Of a DNA stretch of 64,000 nucleotides, positions 57,483 to 64,000 are shown piece by piece. The position numbers and the translations under genes are program-made. Position 1 is the first letter of the stretch. Every line of letters begins with the position of its first letter. Source of the stretch: Pantoea conspicua (GTDB lineage: Bacteria; Pseudomonadota; Gammaproteobacteria; Enterobacterales; Enterobacteriaceae); assembly GCF_002095315.1 (NCBI RefSeq), contig NZ_MLFN01000001.1, positions 1 to 64,000 of the forward strand, written 5' to 3'. The notes below the pieces were generated by a model that searched no databases, had not been told where the DNA came from, and saw nothing but the letters and a program-made list of their open reading frames with translations.

Positions 57483-58505
57483 TGTTGACTCCTGGTCCTG
57501 CTGTTGCGGATAGCCCGCCAGCAGGACTTTTTTGATCAGATAGGTTAATGGAATTGCCAGTATTGCCCCGGTTATTCCCAGCAGTGCCTGCCAGAACAGA
57601 AACGCCAGCAGCTGGCTGGTCAGTGCCATATTAAGCCGCTTTCCAATCAGTAGCGGTTCAATCACCGAACTCAGACAGAGATTCAGCACCATAAAGAAGC
57701 CGGCAACCGCCAGCGCTATCTGCAGGTCAAACAAAATATAACTCTGTATCACCGGGGGAATCGCCGCCAGAAACGAGCCCAGCACCGGCACATAGTTAAA
57801 GACAAACATCAGTACGCCCCAGAAAAAGGCAAATTTGAGACCCATCAACTGCGCGCCGGTTCCGACGATAAGCGCCCCCAGCAGGCTGGTCAGGGTTTTG
57901 ACGCGGGCATAAACAATCACACTCTGAATCCCTTCCTGCAGCGCCAGATAAAAGGCCTGATGTTTACCGGCAACACGCTGCTGCAGCGTACGTTTCAGCA
58001 GCGGTAATTCATACAACATAAATAGCAGCATCAGGAAGACCATGATCCACCAGGAGATCACGCCGGGGATCTGCGTCAGGAAGGTGGTGACAAGCCGCAC
58101 CACGGCCCCGGCATCAATAAAGGCCAATAGCTGGTCGGGAGTGATGCCGATATCCAGCCGGGCAAACGCCAGCGTGAGTTGCTCCAGCCGGGCTGCCAGC
58201 AGAAGCGGTGCCTGACGACTGAGCTGCATCAAATCGGGGGTCAGCACCGTGAGTTTAATGATGGTAAAGATCACCACCATCAGCATCAGAATAATCACCA
58301 GCAAAGTCGACAGAATACGCGGTATACGTTTCTTCTCCAGCCAGCTAATCAGCGGATCGAGCATGATCGATAACAGCATCGCCAGCAGCACCTGATTGAT
58401 CCACGGCGCGGCCAGATACAAGCCGCACAGAATAATGGTTAGTGAGGTGAGAATAAACAGCACACGTGCCAGAGGCGGCCAGAGAGTGAACCAGCTCAGT
58501 TCCAT
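57471..58505 (-). CDS. AI-2E (PerM/YdiK) family transporter
   Basis: A 344-aa membrane protein with the AI-2E fold: paired N-terminal segments (ARVLFILTSLTIILCGLYLA), the extramembrane domain (about 80-150), and the C-terminal motifs ALIVGTGAQLMGLKFAFFWG, LMFVFNYVPVLGSFLAAIPP and GKRLNMALTSQLLAFLFW. Members export small signals or act as ion antiporters; YdiK is its closest enteric relation in layout. Function not determined. Confidence 0.85.
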   Translation of the reverse strand: MELSWFTLWPPLARVLFILTSLTIILCGLYLAAPWINQVLLAMLLSIMLDPLISWLEKKRIPRILSTLLVIILMLMVVIFTIIKLTVLTPDLMQLSRQAPLLLAARLEQLTLAFARLDIGITPDQLLAFIDAGAVVRLVTTFLTQIPGVISWWIMVFLMLLFMLYELPLLKRTLQQRVAGKHQAFYLALQEGIQSVIVYARVKTLTSLLGALIVGTGAQLMGLKFAFFWGVLMFVFNYVPVLGSFLAAIPPVIQSYILFDLQIALAVAGFFMVLNLCLSSVIEPLLIGKRLNMALTSQLLAFLFWQALLGITGAILAIPLTYLIKKVLLAGYPQQQDQESTLTQ

Positions 58506-58677
58506 GAGGGCGCTCCATGATTGAGGATAGTTTGCAGTATAGATGAGCGACAGAAGAGGGTTCTTTGCGTCAGGTCAGATGGCAGGGTATCCGGCAAGCG
58601 TTACGGGTTTCGTTCTGATGGTTGATAAGTTCCTGAAGTCAGCCTCTTTTTTTCCCGGTGATATCGGTTTATCATTA

Positions 58678-58695
58678 AGGAAATGAACGTTTCCT
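58678..58695. promoter_or_regulatory. TetR operator 1
   Basis: AGGAAATGAACGTTTCCT, an inverted repeat (one mismatch pair in the core) 12 bases before the TetR start. It shares GAACGTTTCCTAAA with the site at 59330, so autoregulation is likely. Confidence 0.7.
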
Positions 58696-58707
58696 AAAGG
58701 TGGGGCG

Positions 58708-59313
58708 ATGGGCCATCATCATCCGGTGAAAGAGCGGGGCCGGCCGCGAGAATTTCAGACTGACGCCGTGCTGGACAGCGCGATGCAGATCTTTCGCGAA
58801 AAAGGGTATCACGCCACCTCGATAGGCGATCTCAGCCGCGCGATGCAGCTCACCACCGGCAGTATCTATAAAGCGTTCACCGATAAACGCTCGCTGTTTA
58901 CGCAGGTGTTTGCACGTTACCTCGCGTTACGCAATGCCGCGCTGGGCGATCGACTGGCGCAGCGTGAAAACGGACGCGCAAAGCTGGCGGCACTGCTGCA
59001 ATTTTATGTGGAGTCAGTGCGTGATATTGAAGGCGAGCGAGGTTGTCTGGTTGCTGGCAGTGCCGTTGAACTGCAGACGCTGGATGAAGAGTTGGCCGAC
59101 GCGGTCAGTCACGCCCTGATGCGCAATCAGCAAAATCTGCGTCAGCTCATCCTGCAGGGACAGCAGGATGGCTCGATCAATCCGGCGCTGAGTGCTGAAC
59201 CTACCGCCTCGCTGCTGTTATGCATTGTGCTGGGGATGCGGGTGGCCGGTAAAGTGGCTGCCACCCGACCCGATGAGAGCGTTATCCCGCTGGCCCTGAA
59301 AATCCTCGACTAA
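58708..59313 (+). CDS. TetR-family repressor
   Basis: A 201-aa TetR protein. The N-terminus has a His-rich leader (MGHHHPVKERGRPREF), then the helix-turn-helix (ILD/SAMQIFREKGYHATSIGD, AMQLTTGSIYKAFTDKRSLF). The C-terminal ligand domain resembles the AcrR/NemR-like group with Cys in ERGCLVAGSAVE, a possible electrophile sensor. It controls itself and the downstream hydrolase through two near-identical palindromes. Confidence 0.88.
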   Translation: MGHHHPVKERGRPREFQTDAVLDSAMQIFREKGYHATSIGDLSRAMQLTTGSIYKAFTDKRSLFTQVFARYLALRNAALGDRLAQRENGRAKLAALLQFYVESVRDIEGERGCLVAGSAVELQTLDEELADAVSHALMRNQQNLRQLILQGQQDGSINPALSAEPTASLLLCIVLGMRVAGKVAATRPDESVIPLALKILD

Positions 59314-59329
59314 ATTTTTTAGCTAATAT

Positions 59330-59345
59330 GGAAACGAACGTTTCC
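59330..59345. promoter_or_regulatory. TetR operator 2
   Basis: GGAAACGAACGTTTCC: perfect six-base arms around GAAC, 20 bases before the hydrolase start. Confidence 0.75.
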
Positions 59346-59364
59346 TAAATTATGGAGCGTCACA

Positions 59365-60264
59365 ATGCAATATCCTCAACTTTATCAGCATCACTTTGCC
59401 AGCGTGGATGACTTCCGTTTTCACTATCTGAGTGCCGGGTGCGAAAACGCGAATGTTGTGGTGCTGCTCGCCGGTTTTCCGCAAAGCAGCTATGCATGGC
59501 GAGAGGTGATTCCTGGGCTGGCTAACCACTTTCATATCATTGCGCCTGACCTGCCAGGACAGGGGGACTCTGACTTTCCGGCAGATGGATACGATACTGA
59601 CAGCATAGCGCAGCGGGTGATGGCGCTGTTGCAGCAGCTCGGCATCACCCGCTTTCATCTGGTAGGGCACGATATCGGTGCCTGGGTCGCCTGGTCGCTG
59701 GCGTCGCAGTTTCCGCATCACGTCAGCCAGCTGGCGTTGCTGGACGGTGGCATTCCGGGCATTACGCTGCCTGAGTCGCTGCCGTTAGCAGACGATAACG
59801 CCTGGAAAACCTGGCATTTCGCCTTTCACTGCGTCAGCGATCTGCCGGAAGCACTGATTGCCGGCCGGGAAGGGATTTACCTGGATTGGTTCTTTAATCG
59901 TAAAGCGGCCAATCCCCGCCAGATCGACGCGGCTGCGCGGGCGGAATACCTGCGACTTTACCAGCAGCCGGGTGCGTTGCGTGCCGCTCTGGCCTATTAC
60001 CGCGCAGTCGATCAGTCAGCCCGTCAGAACCGCCAGCGCGCCCAGGCTGGAAAGCTGGCGCTGCCGCTGCTGGCGGTGAGTGCCGATCAGGGCTCGATCC
60101 CGGATATGGCGACACCGCTGCGTGCAGTGGCTGAGCAGGTCAGCGGTGCGATTATCGGGGAATGCGGGCATTTTATTCCTGACGAACAGCCGGAAAAACT
60201 GGCTGAAATATTAACGGATTTTTTTCAATCGTCAGGCCAGTCATCGGCTGTATTGGCCTCTTAA
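59365..60264 (+). CDS. Alpha/beta hydrolase, epoxide-hydrolase/dehalogenase type
   Basis: A 299-aa hydrolase. The oxyanion motif is LAGFPQSSYAWREV, the nucleophile elbow GHDIGA has Asp instead of Ser (as in epoxide hydrolases and haloalkane dehalogenases), and the His is in GECGHFIPDEQP. The lid contains two Tyr-rich stretches (YLDWFFNR, YYRAVDQS), as in epoxide hydrolases that use Tyr as acid. The TetR operator in its promoter suggests it is induced by its own substrate. Confidence 0.85.
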   Translation: MQYPQLYQHHFASVDDFRFHYLSAGCENANVVVLLAGFPQSSYAWREVIPGLANHFHIIAPDLPGQGDSDFPADGYDTDSIAQRVMALLQQLGITRFHLVGHDIGAWVAWSLASQFPHHVSQLALLDGGIPGITLPESLPLADDNAWKTWHFAFHCVSDLPEALIAGREGIYLDWFFNRKAANPRQIDAAARAEYLRLYQQPGALRAALAYYRAVDQSARQNRQRAQAGKLALPLLAVSADQGSIPDMATPLRAVAEQVSGAIIGECGHFIPDEQPEKLAEILTDFFQSSGQSSAVLAS

Positions 60265-60504
60265 TAAGTAGTGAAAGTAATTTCATCTGGCGGATTATTA
60301 ATATTATTGCTGATCCGCCCGATTCTCATTCAATCTTTCTAGGGTTATTTCTATCTCATTGATTTTAAAGCGACTACGACCGGCTTTTGCGCGTTGCTTT
60401 CTGCGCCATGCTGTGGATAAATAAACGGTCGCAAACACCAGAAATCATGATCACATAAAAAAGAGTCTGCATTACGATGCCGACCCAATATTGCCGGGGC
60501 TGCT

Positions 60505-61692
60505 ATGAATCAGGATAAAGCACTGCTGGCCAGAGAAATAAAAGCCAGAACGGAACAACTGGAATCGCATTTAGTGGCGATTCGACGCGATATTCATGCC
60601 CACCCGGAATTAGGTTTCGATACGCTACGTACCGCCAGCCTGGTGACACAGCAGTTGCAGGCGCTGGGGCTGACGCCACAAACCGGCATCGGCCGCAGCG
60701 GCGTGATGGTGGATATCGATGGCGCTGAGCCGGGAAAAACCCTGCTGCTCCGCGCCGATATGGACGCGTTACCGATCCACGAACAGACCGGGCTGCCTTT
60801 TGCCAGCGTCTGGCCCGGCAAAATGCACGCCTGCGGGCATGACATTCACACCGCCATTCTGCTGGGCGTGGCAGCTATCCTGCCGCATTATCGTCAGCAG
60901 CTGAAAGGGAAAGTCAGGCTGATTTTCCAGCCCGCTGAAGAGACCCCTGACAGTGGCGCGCAGGCGATGATCGCCGACGGTGCGGCGGATGGCATCGACT
61001 GGGCGATTACCCTGCACAATAAGCCTGAACTGGCTGCCGGTGAAGTGGCGTTAACCCGCGGCGCCAGTACCGCTTCCAGTGATGAATTCGACGTAACGGT
61101 GCATGGCATTTCGACCCATGCCGCGCGCCCGCACATGGGCAGTGATCCGATTATTGCCACTGTGCATCTCATCAGTCAGCTACAGACGATCATCTCGCGC
61201 GAACGCGATCCGGCCCACTCGGCGGTATTAACCATCGGCCATATTCAGGGCGGCACCACCCATAATATTATCCCCGACAGCTGCCTGTTTCAGGGCACTA
61301 TCCGCACCAAATCGCCTGCGGTGCGTGCCGACATGGAAGCGGCCTTCAGGCGGATGTGTGATGGCGTGGCGCTGGCGCAAAATGTGCGCGTGGAAGTTAA
61401 CTTCCAGCGTGGCGTACCGCCGCTGATGAATGACGATCGGCTGATCGATGCGCTTGAACAGATTCTGTCGCATCAGTTTGATAAGCCAATTATTGCGCAG
61501 CCCAGCGACAGCTTTGGGGCCGAAGATTTTTCGCTGTTTACCGAGCTGGCGCCAGGATGTCAGATCCACATCGGGTCTGCCACGCCGGGCCGCGACGATC
61601 ATCTGCATAACTCTGATTATCAGCCGGACGAACGCAGCATTGCCGCCGGGACGCAGGCGCTGAGCCGCCTTGCAATCGATCTGCTCTCTTAA
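60505..61692 (+). CDS. M20-family amidohydrolase
   Basis: A 395-aa zinc peptidase/amidohydrolase (hippurate hydrolase, IAA-amino acid hydrolase group). N-terminal AIRRDIHAHPELGFDT, metal ligands in ACGHDIHT, FQPAEETPD and HTHAARPHMG-like dimer region (ISTHAARPHMG), and the last ligand in SDSFGAEDFSLF. It cleaves N-acyl amino acids in the cytoplasm. It leads an amino-acid ABC importer operon, so it may process the imported conjugate (such as an acylated or auxin-linked amino acid). Confidence 0.87.
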   Translation: MNQDKALLAREIKARTEQLESHLVAIRRDIHAHPELGFDTLRTASLVTQQLQALGLTPQTGIGRSGVMVDIDGAEPGKTLLLRADMDALPIHEQTGLPFASVWPGKMHACGHDIHTAILLGVAAILPHYRQQLKGKVRLIFQPAEETPDSGAQAMIADGAADGIDWAITLHNKPELAAGEVALTRGASTASSDEFDVTVHGISTHAARPHMGSDPIIATVHLISQLQTIISRERDPAHSAVLTIGHIQGGTTHNIIPDSCLFQGTIRTKSPAVRADMEAAFRRMCDGVALAQNVRVEVNFQRGVPPLMNDDRLIDALEQILSHQFDKPIIAQPSDSFGAEDFSLFTELAPGCQIHIGSATPGRDDHLHNSDYQPDERSIAAGTQALSRLAIDLLS

Positions 61693-61710
61693 TAATAAAA
61701 TGAGGTTCCT

Positions 61711-62559
61711 ATGATGATGCACAACCGCCTGTTTGCGGCTTCCCTGACCGTGGCATTACTGGCGACGTCCGCTGTCAGTCAGGCAAAAGATTTTGGCACC
61801 CTGAAATTCGCCACTGAGGCGGCTTACCCGCCGTTTAACCAGACCACGCCGAGCGGTAAAATCGTTGGTTATGAGCCGGACATGGTGGCGGAGCTGGCTA
61901 AGCGTGCCGGTTTCAAATATGAAATCATTGCCCAGAAATGGTCTGGCATGATCCCTGGCCTGATCGACGGTAAATATGATGCGGTGATTGATGCCGTTAC
62001 CGTCACACCCAAGCGCGCCGAAGCGATCGATTTTACCCATCAGTACACCGTCAGCGTCTCCAGCTTTGTCACCTCTAAAACCTCACCGCTGGCAACCCTG
62101 CCAGGCAGCGGCACGGTGGTTTCTGCCGATGATGAAGCCGGCATGAAAAAAGCGATTGAGGATCTGAAAACCAGCTTCAAGGGTAAAACTATCGCGGTGC
62201 AGGTCGCCACCATTCAGGCCGACTTCCTGCAAAAATATCTCGGCGATGTTGCCACTATCCGTACCTATCAGGCGGGCCCGGAGACCTTTGCAGACCTGAT
62301 GAATGGTCGGGTTGATGCGGTGATGGCCTCACGGACTAACCTCAACGCCTTTGTGAAAAAACACGCTGAGGCGATCAGCAACAGCGGCTATGGCTTCTCT
62401 GGCGGCGTGCTGGGTGCCGGCTCAGCGATTGGCCTGCGCAAAGGCAACACTGAACTGCAGCAGGTGCTGAACCAGGCGCTGCAATCAATGATTAAAGACG
62501 GCACGCTGAGCAAACTGTCGATTAAGTGGTTCGGCGAAGACGTCGCACCCAAAGCGTAA
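61711..62559 (+). CDS. Amino-acid ABC transporter, periplasmic binding protein
   Basis: A 282-aa substrate-binding protein of the polar-amino-acid family 3. Signal peptide about 1-26 (SQA cleavage). Family features: LKFATEAAYPPFNQTTPSGK, VGYEPDMVAELAKRAG, WSGMIPGLIDGKYDAVI, ITPKRAEAIDFTHQY-like ligand loop (VTPKRAEAIDFT) and GKTIAVQVATIQADF. It starts 18 bases after the hydrolase stop with GAGG. Confidence 0.9.
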   Translation: MMMHNRLFAASLTVALLATSAVSQAKDFGTLKFATEAAYPPFNQTTPSGKIVGYEPDMVAELAKRAGFKYEIIAQKWSGMIPGLIDGKYDAVIDAVTVTPKRAEAIDFTHQYTVSVSSFVTSKTSPLATLPGSGTVVSADDEAGMKKAIEDLKTSFKGKTIAVQVATIQADFLQKYLGDVATIRTYQAGPETFADLMNGRVDAVMASRTNLNAFVKKHAEAISNSGYGFSGGVLGAGSAIGLRKGNTELQQVLNQALQSMIKDGTLSKLSIKWFGEDVAPKA

Positions 62560-62565
62560 CCGCTG

Positions 62566-63291
62566 ATGTTAATGAATATTGACTGGCAGATACTGGGTTT
62601 TGGCGACGAAGGGTGGGGCGGCGTGTTGCTTAATGCCGCCACCGTCACGGTCAGCGTTTCGCTCTGTGCCTGGCTGCTGGGTGCGGTGCTTGGCAGCATA
62701 CTGTGCTGGATGCAGATTGCCGGCTCGCGCTGGCAGCAACGGCTGGCGGCCAGCTACATCACCCTGTTTCGTGGCGTGCCTGAATTGCTGGTGATCTACC
62801 TGTTCTATTTTGGCGGACGACAGGTGGTATCGACCGTCGGCACCGCACTGGGCTTCCAGGGACCCTTTGACGTGAACGGCTTTGTTGCAGGGGCGATTGC
62901 CATCGGGCTGATCTCCGGTGCCTATCAGAGCGGTGTCTTTCGTGGCGCATTTTACGCCATCCCGAAAGGCACACTGGAAGCAGCGACGGTCACCGGGATG
63001 GGCCGCCTGATGATGTTCCGCCGCATTATCGTCCCGCAGGCGTTGCGTACCGCACTGCCGGGAATGGGCAATCAGTGGCAATCGGTGATCAAAGAGTCGG
63101 CGCTGGTATCGGTAACCGGACTGGTTGAAACCATGAATCAGGTGTCAACCGCGGCCAACTCCACGCAGATGTCGTTTTTCTTCTACAGCGTCGGCGCGGT
63201 GATCTACCTGATCATCACCACCTGTTCTGACATGGTTTTCCGCTACGTGGAAAAATTTGCGATGCGCGGTCAACAGCGCGTAAAGGAATAA
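62566..63291 (+). CDS. Amino-acid ABC transporter permease 1
   Basis: A 241-aa HisM/GlnP-type permease. It has about five membrane segments and the EAA coupling loop (EAATVTGMGRLMMFRRIIVP, QALRTALPGMGNQW). It pairs with the next gene to form the heterodimeric channel. Confidence 0.9.
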   Translation: MLMNIDWQILGFGDEGWGGVLLNAATVTVSVSLCAWLLGAVLGSILCWMQIAGSRWQQRLAASYITLFRGVPELLVIYLFYFGGRQVVSTVGTALGFQGPFDVNGFVAGAIAIGLISGAYQSGVFRGAFYAIPKGTLEAATVTGMGRLMMFRRIIVPQALRTALPGMGNQWQSVIKESALVSVTGLVETMNQVSTAANSTQMSFFFYSVGAVIYLIITTCSDMVFRYVEKFAMRGQQRVKE

Positions 63292-63300
63292 GGAGTCCAC

Positions 63301-63987
63301 GTGGATATCACTTTTTTACAGCAAACGCTGCTGGCACTGCTGAAAGGGCTACCGCTGACGATTAACCTCGCCCTGTTGTCGCTGCTGGGCGGCGGCCTGC
63401 TGGCGCTGCTGCTCAACCTGTTGCGCATGACGCGGGTCGGCAGTCTGTTCTGCCGTTTCTATGTCTGGCTGTTTCGCGGTACGCCCCTGTTGATTCAGAT
63501 TTTCATGGTCTATTACGGACTCGGCAGCTTACCGGCGGTGCGGGAAAGCCTGTTCTGGCCGCTGCTGCGCGATCCCTACTGGTGCGGGTTGCTGGCGCTG
63601 ATCCTCAACGATGCGGCCTACACCTCTGAAATTCTGCGCGGTGGACTGCGCGCCGTCAGCCAGCAGTCGCTGGAAGCGGCAAAGGTTTCGGGTATGGGGT
63701 CATACAAAATCTTCACCCGGATTACCTTACCGATCGCCATTCGCCAGGCATTACCGGCTTATAGCAATGAAATAATCTCGATGATCAAAGCCACTTCGCT
63801 GGTCAGCACCATCAGCCTGATGGAGATGACCGGGATTGCCGATTCGATTGTCTCTTCAACCTTTCGGGCGCTGGAAGTGTTCCTCAGTGCTGCGGTTATC
63901 TACCTGATACTGACCATGCTGGTCAGCAAAGGCGTATCGATGCTGGAACGTCGTTTATCACCTTACTATTTTGGAGCGCGTTCATGA
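63301..63987 (+). CDS. Amino-acid ABC transporter permease 2
   Basis: A 228-aa HisQ/GlnP-type permease starting at GTG after AAGGAG. EAA loop: EAAKVSGMGSYKIFTRITLP, IAIRQALPAYSNEI. The FRGTPLLIQIFMVYYGLG stretch is diagnostic. Its stop overlaps the next start as ATGA. Confidence 0.9.
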   Translation: MDITFLQQTLLALLKGLPLTINLALLSLLGGGLLALLLNLLRMTRVGSLFCRFYVWLFRGTPLLIQIFMVYYGLGSLPAVRESLFWPLLRDPYWCGLLALILNDAAYTSEILRGGLRAVSQQSLEAAKVSGMGSYKIFTRITLPIAIRQALPAYSNEIISMIKATSLVSTISLMEMTGIADSIVSSTFRALEVFLSAAVIYLILTMLVSKGVSMLERRLSPYYFGARS

Positions 63988-64000
63988 CGGCACCGACTAT
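63984..64000 (+). CDS. Start of next ABC gene, probably the ATP-binding subunit (partial)
   Basis: An ATG overlapping the permease stop begins MTAPT and runs off the window. Position in the operon predicts the ATPase; too little sequence to confirm. Confidence 0.45.

Overview
The window reads as part of a large low-copy plasmid from an enterobacterium. An Erwiniaceae host such as Pantoea or Erwinia is my best guess, inferred from the gene mix and the enteric style of the replicon, not proven. The anchor lies at 34.8-41.7 kb: an IncFIB/P1-like RepA initiator embedded in at least 26 iterons, an origin-like DnaA-box/GATC module beside the repA promoter, a parAB operon whose ParB closely resembles phage P1 ParB, and three 20-bp sites with the box A/box B layout of the minimal P1 parS. 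No rRNA, tRNA, transposase or CRISPR array was seen.

Layout. 0-6 kb: a Tat-exported alpha/beta hydrolase with a divergent HxlR regulator, a DUF4142 protein, and a LysR / NCS2 permease / nucleobase deaminase unit. 6-13.9 kb: an ArsR-controlled old-yellow-enzyme reductase, a collapsed GDH-GNAT junction, gabT with its divergent MocR regulator, an FNR-type promoter over an unknown 127-aa gene, and an Ail/OmpX-like barrel. 14-17 kb: decayed genes, a mechanosensitive channel and a GST. 17.8-30 kb: transporters, the giant helicase Lhr, an aldo/keto reductase, PagP and a sugar symporter. 30-34.8 kb: a LysR-controlled SDR / MFS / split-transketolase operon. 34.8-41.7 kb: the replicon and partition core.

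41.7-49 kb: the Sad semialdehyde dehydrogenase, a FAD amine/amino-acid oxidoreductase, a decayed G3E GTPase, an ASCH protein, AzlCD with an XRE-cupin regulator, a siderophore-type esterase and a DJ-1/PfpI protein. 49-60.3 kb: an RND pump with an acyltransferase, a P-type ATPase with a divergent 36-aa membrane peptide, an AI-2E family permease, and a TetR/hydrolase pair with matching operators. 60.5-64 kb: an M20 amidohydrolase and an amino-acid ABC importer that runs off the end.

The genes are mostly small regulator-plus-catabolism or transport cassettes typical of accessory megaplasmids. GabT, its MocR regulator and Sad together could turn GABA into succinate. Six otherwise intact genes (gabT, mscS-like, lhr, SDR, acyltransferase, P-type ATPase) carry seven single-base losses, each inside a homopolymer. 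This looks more like systematic sequencing error than gene decay. By contrast the GDH/GNAT, quinone-oxidoreductase-like, alpha/beta hydrolase (16.3 kb) and G3E GTPase loci show real deletions or stop codons.
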